64,000 nucleotides of DNA from Pusillimonas sp. T2 (GTDB taxonomy: Bacteria; Pseudomonadota; Gammaproteobacteria; Burkholderiales; Burkholderiaceae_B), in assembly GCF_002236805.1 (NCBI RefSeq), contig NZ_NIQA01000003.1, forward strand, positions 1 to 64,000, read 5' to 3'. A program made the translations under genes and the position numbers. Under the pieces are notes generated by a model. It was not told the origin of the DNA and made no database searches. It saw nothing but the letters and a program-made list of their open reading frames with translations. The first letter of the stretch is position 1, and each line of letters opens with the position of its first letter. Of the stretch, positions 26,790 to 37,302 are shown piece by piece.

Positions 26790-27797
26790 ATGGGTATCGA
26801 TCTGCCTTTATTGTGGGCCATTATCATTCTGTTCGGCGTCTTCATGTACGTGGTTATGGACGGTTTCGACCTGGGTGTCGGGATACTGTTTCCATTCTTC
26901 AAAGCTAAAGATGACCGCGACGTCATGATGAACACCGTCGCGCCGGTGTGGGACGGCAACGAGACCTGGCTGGTTCTGGGTGGGGCCGGTTTAATGGCTG
27001 CGTTTCCCCTGGCTTATGCGGTCATTCTTGAAGCCTTCATGCTGCCGCTTATTTTCATGCTGCTGGGCCTAGTGTTTCGCGGTGTGGCATTCGAATTTCG
27101 TTTCAAGGCCGCCGAGCAAACCCGGCATTGGTGGGACAAGGCCTTCATTTTGGGCTCAGCCAGCGCCGCATTTTTCCAGGGTGTAACGCTGGGCGCGTTT
27201 ATCGATGGTATTCATGTGGTAAACCGCAGCTATGCCGGTGGCGTTCTCGACTGGCTCACGCCGTTTACGGTATTTACCGGGTTTGGCGTCATTGTGGTTT
27301 ACGCGCTGCTGGGCTGCACCTGGCTGATCTTTAAAACCGAAGGGCAGCTGCAGACACGCATGTTGCATGTGGCCCGCCCGTTAACGGTTGTCATGCTGGC
27401 TGTGATCGGGGTCATCAGTTTATGGACCCCGCTCATCCATCCCGAAATCGCGCAGCGCTGGTTCTCAATGCCCAACATCTTCTACTTTGCGCCGGTACCG
27501 GTGCTGGTATTGCTTGCTACGGTCATGCTGTGGCGGGTTTTGGGGCGCAAGCCCGAAGCTGGGCCGTTCTTGTTGACCCTGGCGCTGGTGTTCCTGGGGT
27601 ATACCGGCATGGGGATCAGTATCTGGCCCAATGTCATTCCGCCCGATATTTCCATCTGGGACGCCGCCGCACCGCCTCAAAGTCAAGGGTTTGCACTGGT
27701 CGGCGCTTTACTCATTATCCCGCTCATTCTGATGTACACAGCGTGGTCTTACTACGTATTTCGCGGCAAGGTCCGCGTCGGCGACGGCTATCACTAA
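26790..27797 (+). CDS. cioB: Cytochrome bd-type quinol oxidase subunit II (CioB)
   Basis: A 335-residue membrane subunit with about eight helices. The opening MGIDLPLLWAIIILFGVFMY then VVMDGFDLGVGILFPF and VAPVWDGNETWLVLGGAGL are family marks. AAAGGA precedes the ATG at 26790. The reading frame is open to 26571 but that portion overlaps cioA and is a shadow. The stop overlaps the next small gene as TAATG. Confidence 0.95.
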   Translation: MGIDLPLLWAIIILFGVFMYVVMDGFDLGVGILFPFFKAKDDRDVMMNTVAPVWDGNETWLVLGGAGLMAAFPLAYAVILEAFMLPLIFMLLGLVFRGVAFEFRFKAAEQTRHWWDKAFILGSASAAFFQGVTLGAFIDGIHVVNRSYAGGVLDWLTPFTVFTGFGVIVVYALLGCTWLIFKTEGQLQTRMLHVARPLTVVMLAVIGVISLWTPLIHPEIAQRWFSMPNIFYFAPVPVLVLLATVMLWRVLGRKPEAGPFLLTLALVFLGYTGMGISIWPNVIPPDISIWDAAAPPQSQGFALVGALLIIPLILMYTAWSYYVFRGKVRVGDGYH

Positions 27798-27943
27798 TGA
27801 CGGCACCTCAAAATTCGCCTCCGTCGTCGTGGCGCAAGCGCCTGGGCTGGCTGGTGTTGCTATGGCTGGGCGGCGTACTGGCATTAAGCGCTTTTGCCGG
27901 GCTTTTACGCCTTATCATGAACTGGGTAGGGATGACGGCTTGA
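27797..27943 (+). CDS. DUF2474 small membrane protein of the CIO oxidase
   Basis: A 48-residue protein with one membrane helix (about residues 18-41, LGWLVLLWLGGVLALSAFAG). DUF2474 proteins accompany cioAB operons and are likely analogues of the CydX accessory subunit. It begins at 27797, sharing one base with the cioB stop. Its own stop codon lies inside the -35 element of the copA promoter. Confidence 0.82.
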   Translation: MTAPQNSPPSSWRKRLGWLVLLWLGGVLALSAFAGLLRLIMNWVGMTA

Positions 27944-27970
27944 CCTTCCCATAAGGTAAAGGTTTATGCT
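27940..27970 (+). promoter_or_regulatory. CueR-type promoter of copA
   Basis: TTGACC (-35, 27940-27945), a 19-base spacer with the imperfect dyad ACCTTCCCATAAGGTAAAGGT, and TATGCT (-10, 27965-27970). It matches the layout of the copZ promoter and starts copA 34 bases later. Confidence 0.88.
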
Positions 27971-28004
27971 GATGTCATCTTCTAACTATCGGCATTAAAC
28001 CATC

Positions 28005-30260
28005 ATGAAAACTGTCCACGCCAGTCTGTCCGTCCAGGGGATGACCTGCGCATCTTGTGTGGGTCGCGTCGAACGTGTGCTTCGCGCTTTGCCCGGCGTC
28101 GCTCAAGCCAACGTCAACCTCGCCACCGAAAGGGCCGAACTTGAGCTTGACGATGCTGTTTTGGTCGATCAGGCGATCGCCGCAATAGAGAAAGCAGGCT
28201 ACAGCGCGTCGCGTATTCATAATCAGTCAGAAGACAATCTTGCCCAGCGCCAGGCCGAAGAGGCTGCCCGACTGAAGACCTCGTTGATTATTGCTGCTGT
28301 GTTTGCGCTGCCGGTATTTGTGCTCGAAATGGGGTCCCACCTGATTCCGGGGATGCACCACTGGGTAGCGCAACACATAGGGCTGCAGAACAGCTGGATC
28401 ATGCAATGGTTGTTAACGACTATTGTGCTGTTCGGGCCGGGTTGGCGGTTTTTCAAGGCCGGCCTACCTGCCTTGCGGCGTGGCTCTCCCGATATGAATT
28501 CGCTGGTCGCAGTAGGGACCAGTGCAGCCTATGTGTATTCGGTCGTTGCCGTTTTGGCGCCCCGGTGGTTGCCCGAAGGTACCGTTAACGTCTATTTCGA
28601 AGCGGCCGCTGTCATTGTGGCCTTGATATTGCTCGGGCGTTTTCTCGAAGCGCGCGCCAAAGGCAACACCTCTGAAGCTATTCGGCATCTGATGGGGCTG
28701 CAGGTAAAAACCGCGCGCGTCATCCGCGACGGGAAGGCCATTGATACAGATATCCAGCAGGTAAAGCGGGGCGATATCGTCGAGGTTCGTCCGGGGGAGC
28801 GTATTCCAGTCGATGGCGAGGTCATCGAAGGGCATAGCTTTGTCGACGAATCCATGATCAGTGGCGAGCCGGTACCCGTGGAAAAGGTGATTGGCGCCCG
28901 ATTGGTTGGTGGCACAGTCAATCAGACGGGTGCCATGACGTTGCGAGCCACCAATGTTGGCAGCGACACCGTGTTGGCTCAAATCATTCGTATGGTGCAG
29001 CAAGCGCAAGGCGCCAAATTGCCCATTCAAGCCATGGTTGATCACATTACATTGTGGTTTGTGCCGGCCGTCATGGGTGCCGCACTGTTGACATTCTTAG
29101 TGTGGTTGGCGTTTGGCCCAAGCCCGGCACTCACATTCGCTGTGGTCAACGCGGTAGCGGTACTTATTATTGCCTGCCCTTGTGCCATGGGTCTGGCAAC
29201 ACCCACGTCGATCATGGTGGGCACCGGGCGCGGGGCACAAATGGGCGTCTTGTTTCGCCAGGGCGAAGCTTTACAGTCGCTGCGCGATGCGCGTGTCGTG
29301 GCGGTAGATAAAACCGGTACATTAACCATGGGGCGCCCCGAACTTACCGACTTTATCGTCGCCGACGGCGTTGATAAAGATGCCACGCTGGCCATGGTTG
29401 GCGCAGTCGAGTCCCGCTCCGAGCATCCCATTGCGCAGGCTATCGTAAAAGCCGCCCAGCAGGCCGGGTTGACTTTGCCGGCACTGACAGGGTTTGAGTC
29501 CGTGACCGGTTATGGCGTCAATGCGCGCATTAATGATCACATAGTGGCTGTCGGAGCTGACAGATACATGCGAAAGCTTGGGCTGGACGTCAGCGCTTTC
29601 TCTAGCGACGCCGAGCGTATGGGTTCAGAAGGTAAAACGCCCATGTACGCCGCCATTGATGGCCGCTTGACTGCCATCATCGCGGTTGCGGATCCCATCA
29701 AGAGCACAACGCGTGGCGCTATCAATGCCATGCACCATCTGGGTCTTAAAGTCGCCATGATTACCGGTGACAACCAACGAACGGCCCAGGCCATTGCCCG
29801 TCAGTTGGGTATCGATGAAGTCGTGGCCGAGGTGTTGCCCGATGGCAAAGTCGATGCCGTCAAGCGGTTGCAGGCGCAGTACGGGCCGGTTGCCTATGTC
29901 GGTGACGGCATCAACGATGCACCCGCACTGGCTTGCGCCGACGTCGGCATAGCTATTGGTACAGGCACCGATGTCGCCATGGAGGCGGCCGATGTCGTGC
30001 TAATGTCGGGTGACCTGGGTGGCGTCCCCGACGCCATAGCGTTGTCGAAGGCCACCATCAACAATATCCGCGAGAACCTGTTTTGGGCATTTGCCTATAA
30101 CGTGGCCCTGATCCCTATTGCCGCAGGGGTGTTGTACCCCGCTTACGGCATATTGCTGTCGCCGGTTTTTGCAGCGGGCGCAATGGCGTTGTCTAGTGTG
30201 TTTGTAGTTAGCAACGCTTTGCGGTTGAAACGGTTTCAACCGCCTGCGCGTGTGCGGTAA
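28005..30260 (+). CDS. copA: Copper-exporting P1B-type ATPase CopA
   Basis: A 751-residue Cu(I) efflux pump. One N-terminal HMA domain carries Cys15 and Cys18 (GMTCASCVG). Eight membrane helices follow, with the Cu(I) path [15 protein letters not shown], the phosphorylated Asp in DKTGTLT, the SEHPIAQAI nucleotide-binding His-Pro, [12 protein letters not shown] and [21 protein letters not shown] and two-helix N-extension define a copper rather than zinc pump. Expression is expected from the CueR promoter just upstream. The end overlaps the convergent MFS gene by 25 bases. Confidence 0.97.
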   Translation: MKTVHASLSVQGMTCASCVGRVERVLRALPGVAQANVNLATERAELELDDAVLVDQAIAAIEKAGYSASRIHNQSEDNLAQRQAEEAARLKTSLIIAAVFALPVFVLEMGSHLIPGMHHWVAQHIGLQNSWIMQWLLTTIVLFGPGWRFFKAGLPALRRGSPDMNSLVAVGTSAAYVYSVVAVLAPRWLPEGTVNVYFEAAAVIVALILLGRFLEARAKGNTSEAIRHLMGLQVKTARVIRDGKAIDTDIQQVKRGDIVEVRPGERIPVDGEVIEGHSFVDESMISGEPVPVEKVIGARLVGGTVNQTGAMTLRATNVGSDTVLAQIIRMVQQAQGAKLPIQAMVDHITLWFVPAVMGAALLTFLVWLAFGPSPALTFAVVNAVAVLIIACPCAMGLATPTSIMVGTGRGAQMGVLFRQGEALQSLRDARVVAVDKTGTLTMGRPELTDFIVADGVDKDATLAMVGAVESRSEHPIAQAIVKAAQQAGLTLPALTGFESVTGYGVNARINDHIVAVGADRYMRKLGLDVSAFSSDAERMGSEGKTPMYAAIDGRLTAIIAVADPIKSTTRGAINAMHHLGLKVAMITGDNQRTAQAIARQLGIDEVVAEVLPDGKVDAVKRLQAQYGPVAYVGDGINDAPALACADVGIAIGTGTDVAMEAADVVLMSGDLGGVPDAIALSKATINNIRENLFWAFAYNVALIPIAAGVLYPAYGILLSPVFAAGAMALSSVFVVSNALRLKRFQPPARVR

Positions 30261-31417
30261 ACCGCGCGGCCACCAAAAACCAGGCCAACCAGGGCCACCA
30301 GTACGCCGGCCGTAACAATGCCATCCCAACCAAAATATTGGTAAATGGTCGCGGCCGCAAATGACCCCGATGCACCGCCTAGAAAGTACACGGTCATGTA
30401 GCCGGAATTAAGGCGGTTGCGAAGTTCGGGGTTGATACGCATGACGGCGCCCATATTGCTGACGTGCAACAACTGCGCGGCTAAATCAAGCACAATCACG
30501 CCGATAATCAGCGCGGCCAACGACGTTTTACCCAGGCCCAGCGGTAACCATGCCACCAACAATAAAACCAGGCTGATCAGCGTGGCTTCACGGTTTTTCC
30601 CACGGTCGGTCATGCGGCCGGCCCAGTTGGCCGCTAACGCCCCGGCAATGCCCGCCAACCCGAACAGGCCAATGACGGCTTCGCTATATTGGTAGGGCGG
30701 TTGACTAAGCAAAAAGGCCAGTGGCGTCCAGAAGAGGGCAAACAATACGAAAGACAAGAACCCCAGCAGCGCGCGCTGCCGCAGGATGGGTTCGGTTTTG
30801 AACAGCCGGACAACTGAACCAATGAGCTCGTTGTAGATAATGCGGGTTTCGCTGCGATGAGTGGGCAGGCTGCGCCACAACATAACGGCCAGCAGTATCA
30901 AAACCGCGGCCGCCACAAAATACACAATTCGCCAGCTTCCCAGGCTGGACAGCCCCCCCGATACAGTACGCCCCAACAAAATGCCGATAAGCAGACCACT
31001 CATGAGCATGCCGACTGCACGACCTTTGGCGTTGACCGGCGCCATAAGTGCAGCAAACGGAACAAGCACTTGGGTGACGGCCGAGAACAGTCCTGTCATG
31101 GCAGTGCCCAGCAACAGCCAGGGTAATGATGGCGCCAGGCCGCTAATCAGCAGACCCGCCGCCGTTAGCGCCATCATCAATACGATCAACCTGCGTTTCT
31201 CGAACTTGTCACCCAAAGGCACAAGAAACATCAGTCCGACACCGTAGCCTACCTGCGAAACGGTCACGATAATGCCGACGGCCGCATACGAAACGCCCAG
31301 ATCGGTCGCAATGGAATCAAGCAAAGGTTGCGGATAATAGTTACTGGCGACCGCAGCGCCGGTGGCAATCGTCATGAGCCACAGCAAGAAGGGGCTCAAT
31401 GCACAGCCTCCGGCCAT
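30236..31417 (-). CDS. MFS transporter, multidrug or metabolite exporter
   Basis: A 393-residue permease with about twelve membrane helices. Family marks include [23 protein letters not shown] between helices 2 and 3 and [15 protein letters not shown] near helix 5, which fit the Bcr/AraJ-like drug or sugar exporters. The ATG at 31417 is preceded by AGG; a TTG at 31423 is open as well. It overlaps the phosphoketolase stop by about 20 bases, so is read from the same message. The substrate is not visible. Confidence 0.85.
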   Translation of the reverse strand: MAGGCALSPFLLWLMTIATGAAVASNYYPQPLLDSIATDLGVSYAAVGIIVTVSQVGYGVGLMFLVPLGDKFEKRRLIVLMMALTAAGLLISGLAPSLPWLLLGTAMTGLFSAVTQVLVPFAALMAPVNAKGRAVGMLMSGLLIGILLGRTVSGGLSSLGSWRIVYFVAAAVLILLAVMLWRSLPTHRSETRIIYNELIGSVVRLFKTEPILRQRALLGFLSFVLFALFWTPLAFLLSQPPYQYSEAVIGLFGLAGIAGALAANWAGRMTDRGKNREATLISLVLLLVAWLPLGLGKTSLAALIIGVIVLDLAAQLLHVSNMGAVMRINPELRNRLNSGYMTVYFLGGASGSFAAATIYQYFGWDGIVTAGVLVALVGLVFGGRAVYRTRAGG

Positions 31418-33789
31418 GTCCAACCTGAAATATCTGCCGTATCGATGCCAAACTCGTGTGCATGGGACACGGCCGCAAGGCGTTGCTCTTTCAAATACTC
31501 TTTGAGATGTGCGCCCGCATTGCGCAACCGGGGTACGTGGTCAAGCGCATCGATGGCCAAACTGTAGCGATCAATACCGTTCTGTATGGCTAGCTCGAGC
31601 GGGGTGTTGATGTTGCCTTTTTCGCGGTAACCCCGTACATGAAAGCCGGTATGATTGTTGCGGCGATAAACCAACCGGTGGATGAGCCAGGGATAACCAT
31701 GAAAGGCAAAGATGACGGGTTTGTCGCGTGTGAACAGCGCGTCGAAATCGGAGTCGTTAAGGCCGTGCGGGTGCGCCGAGGCCGACTGCAGCCTGAACAA
31801 ATCAACCACATTGACGAATCGTAGCTTCAGGTCTGGCAAATGTTGACGGAGCAGGGCGGCCGCCGCCAGTGCTTCTTGTGTAATGATGTCGCCCGCGCAG
31901 GCCAAGACCACATCGGGCTCGACGTCGGCATCTGTACTGGCCCATGGCCATATACCTACCCCTTTGGCACAATGGGCTGCGGCCTCAGGCATGTCCAGAT
32001 ACGCCAGATGAGGCTGCTTGTCGGCAACAATCACATTGACATAGTCGGTGCTGCGCAGGCAATGGTCGGCCACACTCAGCAGGCAATTAGCGTCGGGCGG
32101 CAGGTAAATGCGGGCAACTTCGGCGCTTTTATTGCACACAACGTCTAAAAAACCAGGGTCTTGATGGGTAAAGCCGTTATGGTCTTGCCGCCACACCAGT
32201 GACGACACCAGAATGTTCAACGACGACACTGGCGCACGCCACCGGGCCTCTTGGCGAGACTTGTCCAGCCATTTGGCGTGCTGGTTGACCATCGAATCGA
32301 CAATATGCACGAACGATTCGTAGGTATTAAACAAGCCGTGCCGCCCGGTCAGAAGATAACCTTCCAGCCAGCCTTCCAGCGTGTGCTCGCTCAGCATCTC
32401 CATGACGCGGCCATCTGGGGCTAGAAAGCCGCCGTCGGCGTCTTGGGGCAGCGTATTTGCCAGCCATGTCTTAGGGCTGGCTTCGTAGGCGGCCTGCAGT
32501 CGGTTCGAGGCGTTCTCGTCGGGGCTGAACAGGCGGAAATTGTCGGGGTTGGCGACCATGATGTCGCGTAGAAATGGGCCTAGTGCACCGGTGGGTGAAA
32601 TCCGGCTTTGTGCATGCTCCTTGAAGGGGACGGCATAATCCCGAAAGTCAGGCAGTCGCAGCGGTCGGCGTAAACGCCCGCCATTGGCATGTAGGTTTGC
32701 CCCCATGCGTCGATGGCCTTCTGGAATGAGCGCTAGAACGTCGGGCGCAGGGTGGCCATCGTCATCGAATAGCGTTTCGGGCGAGTAACTGCGCATCCAG
32801 GCTTCCAGTGCAGCCAATTGCCCAGGGTTACTATGAACGTCGGCCAGCGGCACCTGATGTGAGCGCCACGACCCTTCGATGGCATGTCCATCCCAACTTT
32901 TGGGGCCCGTCCAGCCCTTTGGCGTACGCAACACAATCATGGGCCAACGCGGTCGGTGGGCCACGCCGCTGGCACGCGCCTGCGCTTGCGCCTGGCGAAT
33001 ACCGGTGACGCACTCTCCAAGTGCTTTTGCCATGGCCTGGTGCATGGTCGTAGGGTCGTCGCCTTCAACAAAGTAGGGCTCCCACCCGTAGCCTCGAAAC
33101 AACTGCTCAAGCTCTTCGTGAGAAATACGCGCCAACAACGTCGGGTTTGCAATTTTGTAGCCGTTCAGGTGCAAGATAGGTAAAACCGCGCCGTCACGAA
33201 TGGGGTTTAAAAACTTGTTGCTATGCCACGCAGTAGCCAGCGGCCCGGTTTCGGCTTCGCCGTCGCCTACGACGGCCGCTACGATGAGGTCTGGGTTGTC
33301 AAATGCCGCCCCGAACGCATGCGATAGGCAATAACCAAGCTCACCGCCCTCGTGAATCGAGCCCGGAACTTCGGGGGTGCAATGGCTACCCAACTGGCCA
33401 GGAAACGAAAATGCCCTAAACAGGGCGGTCATGCCGGTGGCATCACGGCTTTTATCGGGGTAGACGTCGGTATAGCTGCCCTCGAGCCAGGTGTGCGCCA
33501 ACACCGCAGGCGCGCCATGGCCCGGGCCCGACAGATAAATCATGTTCAGGTCGTGCGCCTTGATAACGCGGTTCAGGTGCGCCCAGATAAAGGTCTGGCC
33601 CGGGCTTGAGCCCCAGTGACCCAGCAAACGAGCCTTAAGATGGCTGGGTGCCAGTGGCATCTTGAGCAGCGGGTTGTCCTTCAGGTAGATCATGCCCGCA
33701 CACAAATAGTTGCTGGCACGCCATAATGCATCAAGTTTGTTGATGTCAGCTTGTGTCAGAATGTTATCATTCTGTTTTGGGTTGGACAT
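31396..33789 (-). CDS. xfp: Xylulose-5-phosphate/fructose-6-phosphate phosphoketolase
   Basis: A 797-residue thiamine-diphosphate enzyme that splits xylulose-5-phosphate or fructose-6-phosphate with phosphate to acetyl phosphate and a sugar phosphate. Marks are [33 protein letters not shown], and the cofactor motif [22 protein letters not shown]. The start at 33789 has GGAG eight bases upstream; the frame is open to 33897. The end overlaps the MFS gene. A regulator of LuxR type starts on the opposite strand 220 bases away. Confidence 0.95.
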   Translation of the reverse strand: MSNPKQNDNILTQADINKLDALWRASNYLCAGMIYLKDNPLLKMPLAPSHLKARLLGHWGSSPGQTFIWAHLNRVIKAHDLNMIYLSGPGHGAPAVLAHTWLEGSYTDVYPDKSRDATGMTALFRAFSFPGQLGSHCTPEVPGSIHEGGELGYCLSHAFGAAFDNPDLIVAAVVGDGEAETGPLATAWHSNKFLNPIRDGAVLPILHLNGYKIANPTLLARISHEELEQLFRGYGWEPYFVEGDDPTTMHQAMAKALGECVTGIRQAQAQARASGVAHRPRWPMIVLRTPKGWTGPKSWDGHAIEGSWRSHQVPLADVHSNPGQLAALEAWMRSYSPETLFDDDGHPAPDVLALIPEGHRRMGANLHANGGRLRRPLRLPDFRDYAVPFKEHAQSRISPTGALGPFLRDIMVANPDNFRLFSPDENASNRLQAAYEASPKTWLANTLPQDADGGFLAPDGRVMEMLSEHTLEGWLEGYLLTGRHGLFNTYESFVHIVDSMVNQHAKWLDKSRQEARWRAPVSSLNILVSSLVWRQDHNGFTHQDPGFLDVVCNKSAEVARIYLPPDANCLLSVADHCLRSTDYVNVIVADKQPHLAYLDMPEAAAHCAKGVGIWPWASTDADVEPDVVLACAGDIITQEALAAAALLRQHLPDLKLRFVNVVDLFRLQSASAHPHGLNDSDFDALFTRDKPVIFAFHGYPWLIHRLVYRRNNHTGFHVRGYREKGNINTPLELAIQNGIDRYSLAIDALDHVPRLRNAGAHLKEYLKEQRLAAVSHAHEFGIDTADISGWTWPEAVH

Positions 33790-34011
33790 AGACCAAGACT
33801 CCGCTCTAAATGCCCACGGGGCACACGTGTTAGGGGCAAAGTTTACCCCGCTTGAAGGCATTTGCAGTAATGTCGTTTTTATTGCACTTATACACAACTT
33901 TGGTTACGATAAACGGCTTAATAAATCTTAAGACGTCTGAATCAGGTCCGCAGGTTTACTAGCAACACTTCCAGATGGCCAACCAGTGCTGTCAAGAAGG
34001 GGACTCAAATT

Positions 34012-34794
34012 ATTACCATCGCCGTGGTGGCCCGTAACACCTTATTACGTACGGGCGTATTACAGATTCTCACCGACGTCGTGCCAGGCGTGTCATTGCA
34101 GGGTTTCGCATACAGCGACCTCGACCGTCATCCCGATCCGGCGTCGTCTTACGACGTATTGTTGCTATCAATCGCCTCCCCCGAACGCCAAACGTCTTTG
34201 GTTTTAGCCAGTTTGAAGGCTTTTGCGCCTAAGAAAATAGTGCTTATGGCCGAGGGCCCACCCGATCGCGCCGCCATCGAAAAGTTACCGCCGCAAGTGG
34301 TGGGCTACATCGACAAGTCAGCGCCGCCCGAAGTATTTATCGCAACAGTGCGTAGGGTCATCGAAGGCAAACCCGGCTTTCCGTGGCCTATAACTGCAAC
34401 AGCACACGACCACGTTTCTCCTATCAATGCACCTGTTCGTGAAGTCTTGACCGCGACGAAGCCACAGCAGCCTTCTGCAAGTAGCTTGCATGTGTCGTCT
34501 ATTTTTGCCTTGGGCGCCGCAGCACGAACGGCACCTGATTCTGAAGTCGACCTGCTGGGTCTGACCCCGCGCCAATACGAGGTGCTGGTCCTGTTGTCGC
34601 GCGGGCACGCCCTTAAGTCGGTATCGCGTCTGCTTAATATTTCGCTAGGTACAACCAAAGCCCACACCGAGGCTGTCTACCAGCGTCTTGGCGCCCATAA
34701 CCGCAACGAAGCCGTTTATATTGCCCGGGCCAAAGGCGCGCGGCTCGAATGGGAGCCTGAACCGGTCAACACCCGGGCCAAATCCATCGCCTGA
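34012..34794 (+). CDS. LuxR-family transcription regulator with a pseudo-receiver domain
   Basis: Receiver-like residues about 1-125, then a LuxR helix-turn-helix near the end (LTPRQYEVLVLLSRGHALKS...LGTTKAHTEAVYQRLGAHN). The receiver lacks the phospho-acceptor: the strand normally ending in LLD reads YDVLLLSIASP, and the paired acidic residues at the first strand are missing, although a Lys is kept in YIDKSAPPE. Reading from the only GTG at 34024 would cut the first beta strand. An ATT at 34009 or 34012, with AAGGGGA before it, restores ITIAVVARN, so a non-standard start is proposed. It diverges from phosphoketolase and ends in a terminator. Confidence 0.8.
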   Translation: MTIAVVARNTLLRTGVLQILTDVVPGVSLQGFAYSDLDRHPDPASSYDVLLLSIASPERQTSLVLASLKAFAPKKIVLMAEGPPDRAAIEKLPPQVVGYIDKSAPPEVFIATVRRVIEGKPGFPWPITATAHDHVSPINAPVREVLTATKPQQPSASSLHVSSIFALGAAARTAPDSEVDLLGLTPRQYEVLVLLSRGHALKSVSRLLNISLGTTKAHTEAVYQRLGAHNRNEAVYIARAKGARLEWEPEPVNTRAKSIA

Positions 34795-34813
34795 CCGCCG
34801 TCAGGCTTTTTTT
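34789..34813 (+). terminator. Rho-independent terminator of the LuxR-type regulator
   Basis: GCCTGAC and GTCAGGC (34789-34795 and 34800-34806) pair around CGCC, followed by seven T. The stop codon of the gene is inside the stem. Confidence 0.93.
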
Positions 34814-34891
34814 ATCCTTTGATGGTTACTGTTTAAGCTACGCAGCAGGTGTTGCCCTATGTGGGGTCGATCTGCACGTGCCCAAATAGCG

Positions 34892-35596
34892 CTAATTGCT
34901 ATGACCCCGGGTTACGTCTGCGCGCAACGTGACGGTCTGGGTTGCCCACTGGGCAACATCCTGACCCAATTGCCGGGTAGCCTCGCCGAAGGTTTCAATT
35001 ACCGAATCAAATTCGGCATTAGGTACCGGCCTTGAGAGCGCAAAGGACCGGCTTGCAATGACTTTGTTGTCAAAGGTGTCGACCAACGTGGCATCGAAAT
35101 GAACGAGGACGCGGCGCGGGTTGCTTGCGGCGTCGACCTGAAAGGCATACAGCTCGCCGCCCAACTGATATCGTGCCGATACGTTCGCATCGTCGGTAGT
35201 GACCGCTTGCCATTGTTGCTTGCTTTTAAAGGCTTGCGACACGTGGTTTCGCACAAGGCGCGGTACGGCGTCGTACCACCGCACACCTTGGTAAGCCATG
35301 ACCTGATAGGGCGCCTGCGAAACCAGGATGCGTGTACCGTTCAAGGTTGGGCTTGACGCCGGCGTATTGATACGGATCGATGGGAGTTCTGCCTGGACGG
35401 CAGATGACGACCGGCCTAATGCCCCTGTGCCTGGTGTGGTGCTTGGCGCGTTGCTGTTTTGCGACGACGCGCTTGCAGTCAACAGCGGCAATTCGTACAC
35501 GGTAACGGGCGGCTGTTCGGGAAGCACCGAGCAAGCCGTCAGTGCGCCGGTTGCAAGCGTCATCAAAAACAGAGCCAGGAAACGGTCTCGCATCAT
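34892..35596 (-). CDS. PqiC-like ABC-type transport auxiliary lipoprotein
   Basis: A 234-residue lipoprotein with lipobox LTAC (Cys22) of the ABC_trans_aux (PqiC/DUF330) family, which links MCE proteins to the outer membrane. The mature part begins with VYELPLL and contains APYQVMAYQGVRWYDAVPRLVRNHV, a family hallmark. The ATG at 35596 overlaps the MCE gene by four bases, so it is the last gene of the Mla-like operon. Confidence 0.9.
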   Translation of the reverse strand: MMRDRFLALFLMTLATGALTACSVLPEQPPVTVYELPLLTASASSQNSNAPSTTPGTGALGRSSSAVQAELPSIRINTPASSPTLNGTRILVSQAPYQVMAYQGVRWYDAVPRLVRNHVSQAFKSKQQWQAVTTDDANVSARYQLGGELYAFQVDAASNPRRVLVHFDATLVDTFDNKVIASRSFALSRPVPNAEFDSVIETFGEATRQLGQDVAQWATQTVTLRADVTRGHSN

Positions 35597-36513
35597 GGTG
35601 CAACCTCTTTAAGTGATTCAGCACCCAACAGATAGCCTGCAGGGTTGTTATCCAGTTTGCGCAAGTTATTGCGCAGTGCCGCCAGCGTCATGCGCAGTTC
35701 TTGCAGTGTTGGCCCCAATTCATTCAAGCCTTGTAGCCCCGTCGACACTGCGCCCTGGTTTGACTGCACCAACTGCGCTACGTTGGCCGCCGCCGCATCG
35801 ACCGAGGCCAGCGCCGTCCGGGCCTGTTGCATAGAGGCCGTGCCTTCGACGCGAATAAGGCGGTCGGCGGCTTGCAATGTCGTTGTAAATTGCTGCGTTG
35901 CCGCGGTCAGCGTATTAAGCAAAGTCTCGATATCGTCTCTGTTATCCGCCAATGCGCCAGATACGGTCTCAAGGTTTTGGATTGTCCGCGTAAAGCTCTC
36001 GGCATTCTGCCCAGATAAGAACTTGTTGGCGTTGGTCATCAGTTCGGCCATGCCGGTGAGCAGAGAGTCTCCGTTTTGCATGAACTGGGCAATGGGTGAG
36101 GGCGTTGCAATGATTTCGGGGTAATCTTGCCCTGGTTTTGCCTTCAGTAGTGGGCTACCTGGCTGGCCAGAACTAAGTGCGACAACTGAAATGCCGGTAA
36201 TGCCCGCCAGCATCAACCGCGCACGCGTGTCGGTTTGAATGGGGATGCCGTCTTGAATGGTAATGAGTGCCCTGACATTACGCACATCGTTCGGGTCGAG
36301 CGAAAGCGCCGAAACCTCGCCGACTTTAATGCCATTGAACTGAACTGCGCTGCCACGTGACAAGCCTCTCACAGGTTCGTTGAAGATCACCTCATACGTG
36401 GCAACGGAGGTGTCTTTACCGTACTTGCCCAACCATAAGGCAGCAATCAACCCGGCAGTAATCACCACCAAGGTAAAAAGTCCTATCAAGACATGATGCG
36501 CACGTGGTTCCAT
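35593..36513 (-). CDS. MlaD/MCE-domain phospholipid-transport protein
   Basis: A 306-residue protein with one membrane helix (about residues 8-29), one MCE domain (about 38-120, including RGLSRGSAVQFNGIKVGEV) and a long C-terminal coiled-coil rich region (190-300). MCE rings bind lipids between the two membranes. A single MCE domain plus long helices fits the PqiB-short or MlaD-like subgroup found with permease, ATPase and auxiliary lipoprotein. It lies three bases after the ATPase stop. Confidence 0.9.
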   Translation of the reverse strand: MEPRAHHVLIGLFTLVVITAGLIAALWLGKYGKDTSVATYEVIFNEPVRGLSRGSAVQFNGIKVGEVSALSLDPNDVRNVRALITIQDGIPIQTDTRARLMLAGITGISVVALSSGQPGSPLLKAKPGQDYPEIIATPSPIAQFMQNGDSLLTGMAELMTNANKFLSGQNAESFTRTIQNLETVSGALADNRDDIETLLNTLTAATQQFTTTLQAADRLIRVEGTASMQQARTALASVDAAAANVAQLVQSNQGAVSTGLQGLNELGPTLQELRMTLAALRNNLRKLDNNPAGYLLGAESLKEVAP

Positions 36514-36516
36514 AAT

Positions 36517-37302
36517 TCAGGTATCCGTAATTGCCTGTGCAGCGTTCTTGGCCGAACGACCGCGCGGCCCGTGAAAGTAATCTTGTACCCAAGGGTCGTC
36601 GCATTGCTCGACTACGGGTAAAGCGTCGGCGACCAGCACCTTGCGTTGCGACAAAACCGCCACGCGATCGCAAATGGTGTAAAGGGTGTCTAGGTCGTGG
36701 GTGACTAAAAATACGGTCAAACCCAAGGCATCGCGCAAAGTCAGCAACAACTGATCGAATGCGCCAGCGCCAATGGGGTCCAGGCCAGCAGTGGGCTCGT
36801 CAAGAAAAAGAATTTCGGGGTCAAGCGCAAGGGCTCGCGCCAGCGCAGCCCGCTTGATCATGCCGCCCGATAACGACGCCGGGTACTGGTCGGCCGACTT
36901 GGCCGGCAAACCAGCCAGACCGATTTTCAGGCGAGCCAGGTGCTCGGCGCGCTGCCGACTCAGACCCAGGTGCTCAATGAGCGGCAGGGCAATGTTCTCT
37001 AGTACAGTTAGTGACGAAAAAAGAGCGCCGCGCTGAAACAGCACGCCAAAACGCCGTTGGGTGTGCGTCCGGCTGGCCGTAGGCCCATAGACATCAAGCC
37101 CACCCACCTGCACCGAGCCGACTGCCGGGCGTTGAAGCCCGACAATGGTGCGTAACAGCACCGATTTACCCGACCCGGAACCGCCGACCACGCCAAGAAT
37201 CTCGCCTCTGAACACTTGAAGGTCAAGCGCTTGGTGCACAATGTGACTGCCAAAACGGTTCGTGACGTCTTTGACGTCGATGATGATCTCACGGGACGTC
37301 AC
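36517..37302 (-). CDS. MlaF-like ABC transporter ATPase
   Basis: A 261-residue ATP-binding subunit. Walker A is GVVGGSGSGKSVLL, the Q loop lies in GVLFQRGALFSSLTV, the signature is ASLSGGMIKRAALARALAL and Walker B is EILFLDEPTAGLDP, with the His switch in VTHDLDTLY. LSGGM is the MlaF variant of the signature. Its start overlaps the permease stop by four bases (ATGA), and the context defines it as the lipid-transport ATPase of this operon. Confidence 0.95.
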   Translation of the reverse strand: MTSREIIIDVKDVTNRFGSHIVHQALDLQVFRGEILGVVGGSGSGKSVLLRTIVGLQRPAVGSVQVGGLDVYGPTASRTHTQRRFGVLFQRGALFSSLTVLENIALPLIEHLGLSRQRAEHLARLKIGLAGLPAKSADQYPASLSGGMIKRAALARALALDPEILFLDEPTAGLDPIGAGAFDQLLLTLRDALGLTVFLVTHDLDTLYTICDRVAVLSQRKVLVADALPVVEQCDDPWVQDYFHGPRGRSAKNAAQAITDT

